A DNA stretch of 64,000 nt from Plantago ovata (Eukaryota; Streptophyta; Magnoliopsida; Lamiales; Plantaginaceae). The stretch's first letter is position 1. Each line of letters starts with the position of its first letter. Shown piece after piece: positions 50,340-61,800 of the stretch. A program made the position numbers and the translations under genes. Location: NCBI GenBank assembly GCA_028274465.1, contig CM051457.1:14621097-14685096 (forward strand), read 5' to 3'. The notes under the pieces are model-generated. The model was not told the origin of the DNA. It worked only from the letters and a program-made list of their open reading frames with translations, and searched no databases.

Positions 50340-51251
50340 AAATTAAAGATCAGAAAAGCAATAATATGATACACAAAAAGAACTTACACCCATCCTTTGT
50401 TGATTTAGAGCACCGTCAAGGAACACCTGAATATACCCCTCAGATTTCTGTGGCAACACTGCGTAAAACAATAGTAGAGTCGTCAAGTTCATTTTCCGGT
50501 CCGGAGTAACAACAAAGCACACTTTTTTTGGGTCTGGAGTAACAACAAAGCACACTTCAGTGAATTACCATTTTGGAAACCTAAAAAACACATGCATTTC
50601 TATAATAAATTGGTCATGGATCACGGGTCATGTAGCAACACTCATGCAACTAAATTGAGTTGAGCACAAACCTTAGGATCTATATTTGTGTCCCCTACTG
50701 AGTCCACAACACACCATCCTTTAATCCTCTCCATCAAATCTTGTCTGCCCCTCAGATTATCAAGAATTGCACCACACCTGCATTCAACAAAGCAGACAGA
50801 AGCAAAATTACTGTTACCGATTTCCCCAACAACACAGTATGACAGTATTAGTAAGAAGTAATGTCTAATGATCAAAAGCGTGATCCGTTCAGAGATGATC
50901 GATAAGGTTTTGGTAAAGACTAAAGAGATCATCAACATTGTTGATGTTTAGATTAGCAAAAGCGTTCGAGCTAAGATCAACATTGTTGCATGTGTACGCT
51001 AAAACATAGAGTATGCTTATATAAATTGTCATATCACATACAAAGTCAAAGTAATGCTATATAAAGTGCTCGTCTAGTAATGCTAGTGTTAAATTAAACA
51101 AATAAAAACATTGATTACTATTCTACATGAGTATGAGACCAGAACTATGATGTAATACAAAATGTTGATTTAATAACCAAGGCACTCACCCGCAACAAAA
51201 ATTAAGCTTTGCCTTGTTGTCCATAATAATCACACTTGTTTTGAGTTCCTG
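50340..51251 (-). pseudogene. unidentified exon-like pieces
   Basis: On the minus strand, an acceptor at about 51251 precedes ELKTSVIIMDNKAKLNFCCG, which ends at GTGAGT. About 400 bp on, an open stretch reads CGAILDNLRGRQDLMERIKG then WCVVDSVGDTNIDPK with GTTTGT after it. A third piece near 50460-50395 reads YIQVFLDGALNQQRMG. They look like exons in one orientation, but I recognise no family. They lie downstream of the glycyl-tRNA synthetase exons on the same strand and may have been co-captured. Confidence 0.4.
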
Positions 51252-51869
51252 CAACAAAGCCATGCATGTTATAGATAGCATTCTGTCAGAAAAACAAGTT
51301 CTTTAAATCTGCAAGTCATATTATGCAGAAATTAAAGAGCAAGATGATCTCTGATGGATTTATCATTCTGTTGGTCAGTGTGTGTGGTGAAAGTCTTAAG
51401 GACCTTGACGTGGCTGATTGCCTCATCATGCACAATGGGAAAAGTACTAGTGCACTGAGTATGTATGAACAAGGTGCAGGGGTATTCACAAACAAGAACT
51501 ACGGCTCAATGCACTTGTGCAATATAACTAACTAAAGCAATCAGCCAAGATCTACACCGACACACAAGAAAATACATGGTCCCAATCTATGCTATACTTG
51601 TGCTATACTTCCAACTACGCAAACTGAGATTTTTTAAAAAATAAATAAATAAATCCACTGGTAGCCTTTGCTTTTCTTTTAAAACGGGTTCAATGAAGGC
51701 AAAATGGAGAGGAAGCTACTACTGAAATTATATGGACAGCCCAAAGCCAAACTAAAGCAACTTTATAGAGTAAAATAAATAGATATAGAAATAAGAATTC
51801 AAATAGTTGTTCTGTATAATAAATAACCAGCATTTACTGGACAAATAAGACAGTTTAATCAGCTTATTT

Positions 51870-52104
51870 ACTCATTCTCAAGAAAAAGCTCCCCATATAT
51901 GATTCCATTAGCATAGTGAATTTTCTTGAAATGATCAACTCCCTGAAAAGGAGAATGAAGAAGTATATCTTAAACATCAGGCAAGTATGTCCAGGGAATG
52001 AAGAAGAAAAGCTAGTGACATATGAGAACCTGAAGAGACATGAGAATTCTTTCAAGACCATAAGTAATCTCAACTGAAATAGGCATCAATTGGATACTTC
52101 CAGC
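51870..52104 (-). pseudogene. organellar glycyl-tRNA synthetase fragment (EDD1-type, alpha-subunit region)
   Basis: The exon 52104-52030 encodes AGSIQLMPISVEITYGLERI followed by LMSLQ. The next, from 51942, encodes GVDHFKKIHYANGIIYGELF followed by LENE and a stop or donor. These are consecutive exons of the alpha domain of the bacterial-type alpha2beta2 GlyRS that plants use in plastids and mitochondria. The family text is well kept, including the VEITYGLERI motif. The rest of the roughly 1000-residue protein is absent, so this is a captured or duplicated fragment. Confidence 0.85.
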
Positions 52105-52235
52105 CTGGAATAACAAAGAAGAATGAAAAAAGGTGAATACAACTTGAATTGAAGAACAACCAAAATATAAACCGATATTTTCTCACTTTTTTACCAGAAC
52201 TTAAGTATTAGAAGCCTTCACTTGATTCAGAACAG

Positions 52236-52331
52236 AACAATGCTAGTGTTAAAGAACAGAACAATGCTAGTGTTAAAGAACAGAACAATGCTAGTGTTAA
52301 AGAACAGAACAATGCTAGTGTTAAAGAACAA
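52236..52331. repeat. 24-bp tandem repeat, four units
   Basis: The unit AACAATGCTAGTGTTAAAGA plus ACAG repeats four times without visible change, indicating recent expansion. Confidence 0.95.
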
Positions 52332-53433
52332 ATGCAGCTCTGATTTTCTTCCACCATCCAGCTGCCCCACAATGCGGATCAGCCAGAGACGCTAGATCAA
52401 AAGTCGATCAGATCAATAACTAGATCACACAAATTGAAATCAGAGCAAGATTATTACTCCTAAGCTAATACAATAAACAAGCATCGATCATATCATGTCA
52501 TTTTACACAAATTAATTGAACGAACATTACAATCTGAAATTCACCGAACAACCATTTCAATCTTGGAAACATGCTATACCATTTCAATTGTACTAATCAT
52601 GTAAACAGCAAATAGTCAGGAAATCTAACTCTACACCAAGGAGTCACCCACAGATAAACGCAGCAGCAAACACAGGAGAACCAAAATTATCAGGCAATTC
52701 AAAGCAAAGCTCCAACCAAACTCAAAAACCCTAAATTAGACTACACTTAATTGAATCGATTACTTTGAGACTCTAGGTGAAAACTACCAGGCACGGAATT
52801 ACAGGATAAAAACAAATGGCCAAATGCTCGATCAATACCAATTCTTCTGTATTTGACAAAATCTCTACATTCAGCCGACTAACTATAAAATGGTTGAATT
52901 CAAAACTCTAATCGCACTAAACTATCAAAACATCAGAAAATTAGCAGTAAATTGAGTCTCGTCGTTACCTGAGAGCTTAGAAATTATCAACCGAGTGATT
53001 TCGGACTCCATGAAAATCGAATCGATCGAGCTTTTTCGGCTTCATCCATGGAGAGATGCAGGTCGCCTGTCAGCTGAGAATTAGGATTAGGTTTTTTTTT
53101 CCTGTGTCTTTAATTATGTTCGTTAGTTAGAAAAGAATCGGTGGTGATGATGGATAAATTGCAGAAAGGAACAAATGTTTTACTTAATTTCTATTTTGCC
53201 GCCGAGATTTATAGTAACTTTTATTAATTTCAAATTTGCTCCAGAGTTTTGAGAAAAAGACTTTTTCGATTTTTTTTTTTTAATAGGTGGGAAAGGAATG
53301 ATTCTTCAATTCTATCAATTCTATTATGACAATATAACATTGTCACCTAAAGATCAAGGAAATTTCATTTGTAAATATTGTTTTATGTTGACAAAAATTA
53401 TAATTTTATCATCTAAACACTTTGATTTCTGTA
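52332..53433. other. no assignable gene; possible 5' end on the minus strand
   Basis: Near 53060-52965 on the minus strand a short frame MESEITRLIISKLSG runs into a GTAACG donor, in a setting like a first exon of the gene-fragment cluster to its left. Otherwise AT-rich. Confidence 0.3.
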
Positions 53434-53659
53434 GATAGAATTTGCTGCTTTATCAGACATACATAAACCAATTGGGTGGCTTATAGTAAAAACACCTACA
53501 ATATGCTCCAAGAAATGAGTTATTGCTTTGGTTTTGCAGATACTGTTTGCTGTCATCTTCACATCGGTCCTTATCTTACGTACGTCACTCTATCTGCAGA
53601 CACATTCACATACTCACTACAGAAACATGAATTTTGAAGGAATTTAGCATAATACCTGT
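53434..53659 (+). repeat. direct repeat, left copy (about 225 bp)
   Basis: Nearly identical to 55250-55474, differing by a few substitutions and a short ACGT duplication near 53580. The two copies flank the lipase pseudogene. Confidence 0.95.
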
Positions 53660-54410
53660 GTAACACGGTGCATAAATCCTAGTAATTACAATCGATCACT
53701 TCAATTGATTTGGAGCTCTCAACAATGGCCGGCGACTGGCGCATAAAAGCTTTTGATCTTGTAAATTCTTCATCAATCGCCCTAATTCCTCATTCATCGT
53801 CTCTGCATTATGCTTTCGCTATGTTTTGAGGTCCTTTTTAGGCATGGAATCGAACTCCTGTACAAGCGAGATGGTGGTTTCATTAGAAGAGTTTTTCTGT
53901 TGAGAAGCTTAATTTTCGATTGCTGCGCGCATCTCAGTTAGAAGCTCAATGTCTACTAGTTCCTTTCAGGTAAGGACCTTTTACAATTTCATCCCCTCGA
54001 ATAATTCTGCACTGGCCTCATCTTAGACTTAGAGCATAATTTTGGTGTATAGTCGGGAGCATTTGCTAATTATTGTTTGTTTATTGATGATTCATTGAGA
54101 TGTAACTCGTATCATTTGTAGGATTGAAATTTTGTTTTTTCATGAGCTTGTGGTGGATATAGTGCTTAAAATGATCTGTCCTAATTGGGTTTAGCCTAGA
54201 AGTGAAATTTTGGAAGTTTATCTAAAATGAACATAATTTGAATTCTTATGTAAAACCACTTACCCCTGTGATGGAGATGGAATTAGCATGGGGATTCGTC
54301 TTAGAGCTCGGTCAGTGTGCAAATGCATGCAAATCTTTATCCTGAGTTATCAATACCCTCTTTCTGTACTTGGTGTGTGTGTGTGTAGTTGATGAATTGG
54401 TTGCTTGCGC

Positions 54411-54499
54411 AGGGAAATAGAACAAAGAATGTAGGGATTTTAGACGTGGATGACATTGTTCATTATGTGCTCCCTGCACTGCAACAACCTAAATCGGAG
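54411..54499 (+). pseudogene. unidentified exon-like fragment
   Basis: After TTGCGCAG an open stretch encodes GNRTKNVGILDVDDIVHYVL followed by PALQQPKSE and a GTGCTT donor. Composition is coding-like, but I do not know the family. It lies upstream of the lipase fragment between the two direct repeats. Confidence 0.35.
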
Positions 54500-54833
54500 G
54501 TGCTTAATCTTTATGTTGATTCTATTTCTATACATGTCTCATCTGAATAATCTTGTGTATCTATTTACAGACACTTGTTCAATACTTGATAATCACTTAG
54601 CTAGTAATGTGAGCATGCTGTGAATGTTTATATAATTTAGATTGACGTGCAAGTTAACCTTGAGGTACTGGATGCTTCTCTCTGCTGGAAAAACAATGTA
54701 TTATCTGAATTCCAGTTTGTGCGTACATATTATCTGTATTATTTCCACACTATTGTTCACTTCACATGTCACCTGTTGTAAAATCGAGGGACATAATAAT
54801 TTGGTTTGATGGATTATTGTTCTAATGACAGGA

Positions 54834-55170
54834 TGGAATAACTTGGTTGCTAAATCCTCCAGTCCAGTCTCTGGCTTACCTATTAGCTGATAACGGATTT
54901 GACGTATGGCTGTTCATCATACGGGCACTAAATACAGCCTTGGACATACATCTATCAGTCCTGATGATGCAGTAAGTTATGTTTTTACATAATTTTTTTT
55001 CTCCATTTCGACTTGTTCTTTTGAAACTTACACAGGCAACTCTTTAAAACTTTTTAGGCTTTCTGGGATTGGACATGGGATGAGTTGGCTAATTCTGATC
55101 TTCCTGTGACTGCTGAATATGTTTATGGTCAGAGCTAACAAACTTCACTATGTTGGTCACTCCATGGTAA
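54834..55170 (+). pseudogene. triacylglycerol lipase 2-like (acid lipase, alpha/beta hydrolase) pseudogene
   Basis: The first exon reads DGITWLLNPPVQSLAYLLAD then NGFDVW, the classic block of plant gastric/acid-lipase-like proteins. A frame change follows, where LGHTSISPDDA is readable in another frame. The second exon (about 55058-55170) reads AFWDWTWDELANSDLPVTAE then YVYGQS and a stop. Past it, another frame shows KLHYVGHSM, the nucleophile-elbow region GHS. The stop and two frameshifts make it non-functional, and the N- and C-terminal domains are missing. Confidence 0.85.
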
Positions 55171-55249
55171 TTCTCGGAAAACAAGAAACCGTCCTTAAGC
55201 AACTCAAGTCAGATAGATTATTCTTTCTCATTGTCATGTAGGGAACCAT

Positions 55250-55474
55250 GATAGAATTTGCTGCTTTATCAGACTTACATAAACCAATTGGGTGGCTTAT
55301 AGTAAAAACACCTACAATATGCTCCAAGAAATGAGTTATTGCTTTGGTTTTGCAGATACTGTTTGCTGTCATCTTCACATCGGTCCTTATCTTACGTCGT
55401 CACTCTATCTGCAGACACATTCACATACTCACTACAGAAACATGAATTTTGAAGGAATTTAGCATAATACCTGT
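55250..55474 (+). repeat. direct repeat, right copy (about 225 bp)
   Basis: Partner of 53434-53659 in the same orientation; spacing about 1.8 kb. The repeat has no recognisable coding content. Confidence 0.95.
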
Positions 55475-55903
55475 CAACTAAATCATTTTGGCCGATATTC
55501 TTTGAGCAGAGATACTTGTGTTAGTTTGGTGACGAGAGGGTGTTAATATGGGATTTAGGTTGAAGTTTTCTATATTTTGGTATTATTCTGGATTTTGGGC
55601 AGGTTATTTTGTTGTAGTGACGCATCCTATGGAGAGATTATTACTTAACAACAAAATTGTGAAATTACGAATTATAGAATGAGTATATAAGAAGTAGACT
55701 CCCTCCATGAGTCAATCACCTAAACCAAGATCGATCATCTTCGATAATGAAAAACCTGGATAGATACAACAAAACCTGGATAGATATTCAAGTATCTAAA
55801 AGAAAAAGATATGTAGAGTCTTTTGGTAATGGATAGAGATGAATATTTATTTACAAGCATAATAATAGGAAGAGATCTTCACATCTTCGATCTCACGAGC
55901 TAT

Positions 55904-55911
55904 TATAAATA
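55904..55911 (+). promoter_or_regulatory. TATA box of Cys/Pro-rich gene copy 2
   Basis: TATAAATA about 49 bp upstream of the first ATG (55960), at the position equivalent to the TATA box of copy 1. Confidence 0.6.
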
Positions 55912-55959
55912 CACCCTCATTAGTTCTGCATCTTAAATTACATCTAGCTCTCGAAACAC

Positions 55960-56724
55960 ATGACCATGGCCAAGATTTTCTTCTTCTTCTTGACCATCTC
56001 GCTTGTCGTCCTCTCATTCTCCGTCACCTCCATAACAGCTCGAAACCTAGTCGATGTCAGTGTCCAAGCGGATTCGGATGATGCATGCAACTTTGGGTAC
56101 TTTAACAGGCCATTGTACTGTTTCGTTGATGCCGCCCCTGCAAAGGGATCTGACTATCCCGATCCTAATTGCCAGGCTGAGGATATGAATGACAGGCCGA
56201 TATACTGCTTTCAGAATCCTTGGTCTGACTTTCATGATCCAGCAGATAAAGTATATGATGATCCTTGCCGCAACATGCCATTCAATTACAGACCGCTACG
56301 TTGCTTTCTTGCAGACAACAGTTCCAGGCCTGATGATCCAACTTGCAACATGGAGCCACTTGACCAGCCCTTCCATTGCATTCTTGGTCAATTCCCTTGG
56401 CCTGGCCCTCCCAACCCACCTTCACGTCCCAGACACCACACTACTCCAACTCCCAATCCACCTTCTAATTCCCCTCCCACACATAGAACTACTCCAACTC
56501 CCAACCCACCTTCCCCTCCCAGACACAGAACTCCTACTCCTGCTCCTCGGAAAGAAGATACCTGCACCCCAGTATCTGAGTTACTCAGTAGCTGTGGGAG
56601 GATATTTGACAGGGAGGCCAGCGAGTTTTGCTGTTCGAAGCTCAACCACGGTTGTCATGATGCGACTTTAGTTCAACGTCTTTTGCTTGGAGCTACCAGC
56701 TTGCGGTGCAGGATCTTTCACTGA
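55960..56724 (+). CDS. secreted protein: four Cys-pair repeats, Pro-rich linker, six-Cys C-terminal domain (copy 2)
   Basis: Single exon, 254 residues, paralogue of the gene at 45781. A signal peptide ends near residue 27 (TSITA). The four Cys pairs lie at 43/54, 71/83, 103/115 and 129/140, with spacings 10, 11, 11 and 10 as in copy 1. The Pro-rich linker spans about 146-197, and the C-terminal C-x9-C-x11-CC-x6-C-x17-C domain differs at only four positions of about 56. The spacers between the Cys pairs differ far more (for example residues 86-102 against 85-104 in copy 1). The constancy of all 14 cysteines supports function. Start: MTMAKI at 55960 or the second ATG at 55966; copy 1 supports either. 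No family name known to me. Confidence 0.85.
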   Translation: MTMAKIFFFFLTISLVVLSFSVTSITARNLVDVSVQADSDDACNFGYFNRPLYCFVDAAPAKGSDYPDPNCQAEDMNDRPIYCFQNPWSDFHDPADKVYDDPCRNMPFNYRPLRCFLADNSSRPDDPTCNMEPLDQPFHCILGQFPWPGPPNPPSRPRHHTTPTPNPPSNSPPTHRTTPTPNPPSPPRHRTPTPAPRKEDTCTPVSELLSSCGRIFDREASEFCCSKLNHGCHDATLVQRLLLGATSLRCRIFH

Positions 56725-57000
56725 TCAAATTAAGAAATATATTTTTTCTGATTATTGTTCTATTAATTTATCATTGTTTGTTGTTAGTTTAAATTGATGA
56801 TCAGCAATTATTCCATTTTTTTAAGCAGAGAAGATGTTTTTGACTTCTTTATATCATTGTGTCTGCGGTGTTCCTTAATTAAACCACAGATTAACCGAAA
56901 TCAACCCGTGTTTTATACTATCAAAAACAGTACTATGACAGTATATAGTGAACCAAAATACAAATACAGTAGATATATACTATTAATTAAAGAACACTAA

Positions 57001-58853
57001 TCTTGAATGTTGAAAATTGCCCACGAGAACTTAACATGTTTCTAACCTATTGATGAATGTGATAAGTGATACTAGTATATCTCTGCAAGAACTTCACATG
57101 TTTTTAACCCATTGATGAATGGTCCAGCTCCCAAAAAAACAGGTCACAATTTTTTTTTCCCATTACTTCAAGACAAAATACAATTGTATTAAACCACACC
57201 AATCCAAACAGAGTGTTGAAGAGAGCTCCCAGTAAAACAGAGTGTTGAAGACCTCCCCAACTCTCGCTACTGTTTAGTCCTGAGCTTTTGTCGTAATTGA
57301 GTGAGTAGTTGGGAACTCCCGATTACATACATGTTAGAATTTTGTATTCCAATTGATAAAAAAACTGAGCACGTACGTATATGTGCATGATGTGTGAAGT
57401 GTTGGGAGAATTGCTCCTGATCATCTTAGGGAATGAGGTATTGAGAGAATTTGCAGATCTTTGGAGGAATTGGGACGGAATTGAAGATTTAGGGTTTGGG
57501 ATTAAGGGTTAGGGTTTATGTAAAGAATTGAAATTTTCAATTTGGAAGTGAAAAATTACAGCCAAAACCTTCTAAATTCTCCATGTTAGTTCGTTTTGTA
57601 GTTCACCAATTTGCCAATTCGCCATATCAGAGCTAAAACTGCAATTTACCTGATTTCATTTCCGGGGATTCAGCCATGCTTTATGCTCTCTCAACTTTCA
57701 AGGGTGGCGAATTGACCCCTGAACTCTCGGAGGGGACGAGCTTTGTCATCTTGATGATGAAGAAAGAAAAAATGTAGGTTAGTCTGAGTTTGATTTTAAG
57801 TTATTTCAGCTGTACTTAACTTCGAAAATCCGGATTTCGACAATGTCAAGTTTATCATTCTAAGTTCTAACTTCAGAATTTAAGTTTCTTATCATTCATA
57901 ATGTTATGTTGATTTGGCACTTCTTAGAAGTCCAAGTTAAAATTGATATGACTTCTCTGCAGAAGCTGATCGAATTTTCCTTGGTGAAGACATCAAGACA
58001 GTTGCATATTTCTTGAGGTAAGTTTATCTTTTATGGTTTAAATTCGATGAATGTTTCATATCGCAAGGTCAGTCTTTGAAAGACTCAAAATCATCAAAAA
58101 AGTTGTCAAATCCACCTAGCGCAGTTGGACTGGTTGAGAGCCTAAGACACTACGGATAGAGAAGTCCTATTTTTACTTAGTTTTCATTTGTGAACAAAAG
58201 TCCAGTTGTTATATAGCTTTTGTGAATTGCAAGCCATTGACTTGCACAGTTGCATGATACTACTAGTTAAGAAAGCAATAAATCCAGGAGAAGAAAATGG
58301 TGTCATGTAGGCTTACAGTTTCATCCTGCTCTTTTATTTTTCTTATTTTATTCACATTATAATTTGTGTCTCCTCTGTAGTAGACTAGTAGAGTATTCCG
58401 TTGGATTTTGGGTTCTTTGATTACAATAGCATTAGGATTACCAGCTAATCAGGTATTGATCTTATTTCTTAAAGCATTTCTGGTATTTCTTCTACATTTC
58501 GTTTGCAAACGAACACTTGTAGATACAGCTGACTTAGGACTTAAAGTCCGTCACCAAACTAGAGGGCTTCTGGATTCCAATGCCATGAACAAGTTTACTG
58601 AAACGTATTGGTCTCAGCATCTGTTTTAATTCAAGACTCGAATACATTGTTCAACCAGGCAGAGTAGCTTCACAATGTGGCTTACATAAGTTTTCCTTGT
58701 GTTCATCTCTCGGTGTCATCCGTCCTCAGCTCTAAGTATGTAGCCTAAACTATTATTGGTTTGTTGAAGAGCTGTTAGATGATAGTAGTATACTGTTTTT
58801 TCGCCTATCCTTACATCTTTAGTGTTTAATTACTAGAAAAATCTCTTGATCAC
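57001..58853. other. no assignable gene
   Basis: An imperfect direct repeat around GAACTT(A/C)ACATGTTT lies near 57023-57060 and 57087-57121. Exon-like pieces near 57961-58015 (EADRIFLGEDIKTVAYFLR) and an ORF at 58408-58629 with a hydrophobic start are seen, but I recognise neither. Confidence 0.3.
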
Positions 58854-58854
58854 T

Positions 58855-58917
58855 GGCTGTTGGTCTAGCGGCATGACTCTCGTTTTTACAAGAGGCGCAA
58901 ATTCAATTCTTGCAACA
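58855..58917 (+). pseudogene. tRNA-Pro-like relic
   Basis: The A-box-like TTGGTCTAGCGGCATGA and a T-loop TTCAATT resemble plant tRNA-Pro. The acceptor arms GGCTGTT and AACACTC pair with one mismatch and one G-U. The anticodon arm is shortened and no proper anticodon loop can be drawn, so it is a decayed tRNA or the head of a SINE. Confidence 0.5.
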
Positions 58918-59520
58918 CTCATGAACATGAAGTATAGTAGACAGATATTTTCCATATTATTGTGTTGGTTGGTATGATCTCGAACACTTTTTCCAACCTA
59001 AATAAATGTACAGTACTATTAACTAGCTAGCTATTCTTGGTAGCAAGTAGATTTGGCCTACATTCCATCAATTTTGTCCATGTTATAGATCTTTTCTCCC
59101 CATCAATATGTTTGTAGTTTGAACCAGTTGGCATAATTTTCAGTACAGCAAATTAACTCACCTCACATGCGGCCATTACTACTCTCCCCTGGATATACAT
59201 CTTCCCAACTACTTAAGGACATGTCTTCTTTTCTTTCTCCTTTAAATTTCTTGGCCACATTTGTGTATGATGTGATCATATCCTACAATATTCTTCAGCA
59301 AACAAACAGTTAATATGTAAGGTGATGAAATGCTGATAAGGTGCATTTACTTTGTGCCACAGCTTTAAAGTCCAACACCTACTTTTTGATCAAACATTTA
59401 ATGCCAATCTCAACGCCCCATGTACATTATTGAAGTCTGTACTCACTATATATCATCTCTGTACTGGAATGCCATTGAGAAAACCAGCCACAGAAACAGC
59501 CAGAAAAAAGAAGAAAAAAA
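58918..59520. promoter_or_regulatory. upstream region of GDSL copy 2
   Basis: Presumed promoter and 5'UTR. A TATATAT stretch near 59446-59451 lies about 70 bp upstream of the ATG. No separate gene. Confidence 0.3.
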
Positions 59521-61289
59521 ATGGCAGGTTTTTTAGTTTGTGCATTGTCATTTGCTTTGGCTTGTAGTGCTGTTAGTTCTCAGCCTTTAGTTCCTGCTAT
59601 CATGACATTTGGTGATTCTGTTGTCGATGTTGGGAACAATGACTACATTCACACCATCTTCAAGGCGAACTATCCGCCTTATGGCCGCGACTTCAAGAAG
59701 AAAGAAGCCACTGGCAGGTTCTGCAATGGGAAATTAGCCACCGACATTACAGGTATAACATAACCACTGTTTATTTTTTACCTTCCATATCTATAAAGCG
59801 TTAGATAATCAGCTATATAAACTTTTTTTCCTCTATAATAAGTTGGACTTGTGGCTATACGAGCAAAGCCTCTTGTAACGTTTGATTATGAGCTGCATGA
59901 TCTTATTTGTACGTATAATAAATTTGTTAATTGAATGCGTATTTGGTAGTTGATCGACTACTGTAACTTATTTAAAATGTAATTATAAACCCGGTTCAGA
60001 TAAGAATTTTTTCGCGTTTAAGCAAGTGAAATGCAGAACCATAACACTCCATTTGCACCGCCGATTCACTCTGTATATGCTACTTGTAACTAAAATTGCT
60101 CTGTTTTTTGCACCAAATAGTTTCTATTCATACTTGTAATCTTTATCACTAAGATGTTGATGCTGTTTTCAGCTGAGTCCCTTGGATTCACGACCTACCC
60201 ACCGGCTTACCTTAGCCCTCAGGCGACTGGGAAGAACCTTCTCCTTGGAGCAAACTTTGCATCTGCTGGTGCAGGATATGATGAACACACATCCCTGCAA
60301 AGTGTAATCATCTATTCTCAGACTTGATCAGTATTATACATTTCTGAAAATCGATGTTGAGTCTTTACATGCATATGATGAGATTTGTTTGGCAGGGTGT
60401 AATTCCACTGTTTCTGCAACTAGAGTACTTCAAAGAGTATCAAGGTAAGCTATCAAAAGTAGCAGGAAGTGCAAAGGCAGCATCAATCATATCAGATGCA
60501 CTCTACTTGGTTGCTGCTGGTAGTAGTGACTTCATCCAGAACTACTATGTCAATGTTTTCCTCAACAGGGCTTACACTCCTGATCAGTACTCATCGTACC
60601 TCGTCAGCATTTTCACCAATTATATCAAGGTACACTACCCATAAACATTGTCGGTTTTCGACTTTTGTTACACATGAACATAATTTGTGGTGTCATAGAC
60701 TACTCATAGTTATGCTAATTGTTTTCCGAACAGAGCTTGTACGGCTTGGGAGCCAGGAGAATCGGGGTGACTTCACTCCCACCACTAGGCTGCCTTCCTG
60801 CAGCAAGAACATTATTCGGATACCATGACAAAGGATGTGTCTCAAGAATAAACACAGATGCTCAACAATTCAACAAGAAGCTCACATCAGCTGCATCAAA
60901 GTTGCAGAAGCAGAATTCAGGCCTCAAGGTCGTTGTTTTCGACGTTTTCCAGCCTCTTTACGACCTCGTTTCAAACCCTTCTACAAATGGTACCATAGAT
61001 CTCTTAGCAAGTAACTTTGAATATAATGTCAGGATGCATGAAACTAACATAGCACTAATGCATTTCTTTTGTTTGGCTTTGGAATTTTGTAGGATTTACA
61101 GAAGCAACTAAAGGTTGCTGTGGCACTGGGGCAGTAGAGACAACATCATTGTTGTGCAATCCTCATTCAGTCGGAACGTGCAAGAATGCGTCTCAGTATG
61201 TGTTCTGGGACAGTGTGCATCCATCTGAGGCTGCTAACCAAATTCTTGCTGATAGCTTGATCATTCAAGGGATTAGCCTTATATCGTAA
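59521..61289 (+). CDS. GDSL esterase/lipase (SGNH hydrolase), intact copy 2
   Basis: Secreted SGNH-family serine hydrolase; substrate unknown. Exons 59521-59752, 60173-60303, 60396-60629, 60734-60989 and 61093-61289 give 349 residues. Intron positions and phases match copy 1 on the opposite strand at 32586-34148, and exon 3 is exactly the same length (234 bp). The signal peptide is about residues 1-20. Catalytic Ser 33 lies in MTFGDSVVDVGNND, block III reads [15 protein letters not shown], and Asp 324/His 327 lie in [10 protein letters not shown]. All blocks are intact. The start is set by homology with copy 1 (MAG). Confidence 0.93.
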
Positions 61290-61800
61290 TCACCATATAT
61301 ACACGGTTATCGCTTTCTAAGTTGCAACTGTAAACGTGCTCGAAGATATTACTCGCTCTTCATATCTTTCTTTCTTTTTCTTGTCTTTTTACAGTCATTT
61401 CCCTGTGTCTGTTTCTATAGAGAAGATATCAAACAGATGATGATGATCATCTAATTTATGTTAATTTGTTATATGGATCGTGATGAATGGAACTGAATTT
61501 AAGTATGTACAATATGCTCGTGAAGCTCAAAGCTAGGCCCATAGACTAACATATCTTTCTGATTTTACTAAAACTAACATGTCCAAGAAATAATGTTGAA
61601 CATGTCAACTTCATGGACAGACAATGTAGTCTCTGTACATGAATTTTACATGTTTGACCAGTTCCATTCAATGGAACAGTTGGAACATGTCTATGATGCC
61701 CAATAACCATTTGTCTGAAACTATTTAATACTAATCTCCATGCTCATGGCAATACTACTCAATACACTAGCTGCGTCAAACACTTTACTCAAAGGAAATA

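Larger units (their letters stand above)
55640..57000. repeat. duplicated block B (second Cys/Pro-rich gene with promoter)
   Basis: Direct duplicate of 45470-46960, covering promoter, ORF and 3' flank. Confidence 0.75.

Noticed and set aside
53401-53433. Right end of the CACTA-like element near the last GTCACCTAAAG motif
   Set aside because: The motif is in the same orientation as at the left end and no TAGTG terminus is present, so an end could not be placed.
56189-56671. 160-residue plus-strand ORF in copy 2 of the Cys/Pro-rich gene
   Set aside because: Out-of-frame shadow; no signal peptide, and it is not conserved as a frame between the two copies.
58408-58629. 73-residue plus-strand ORF with a hydrophobic N-terminal half
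   Set aside because: Could be a membrane-protein exon, but no family was recognised and flanking exons are absent.
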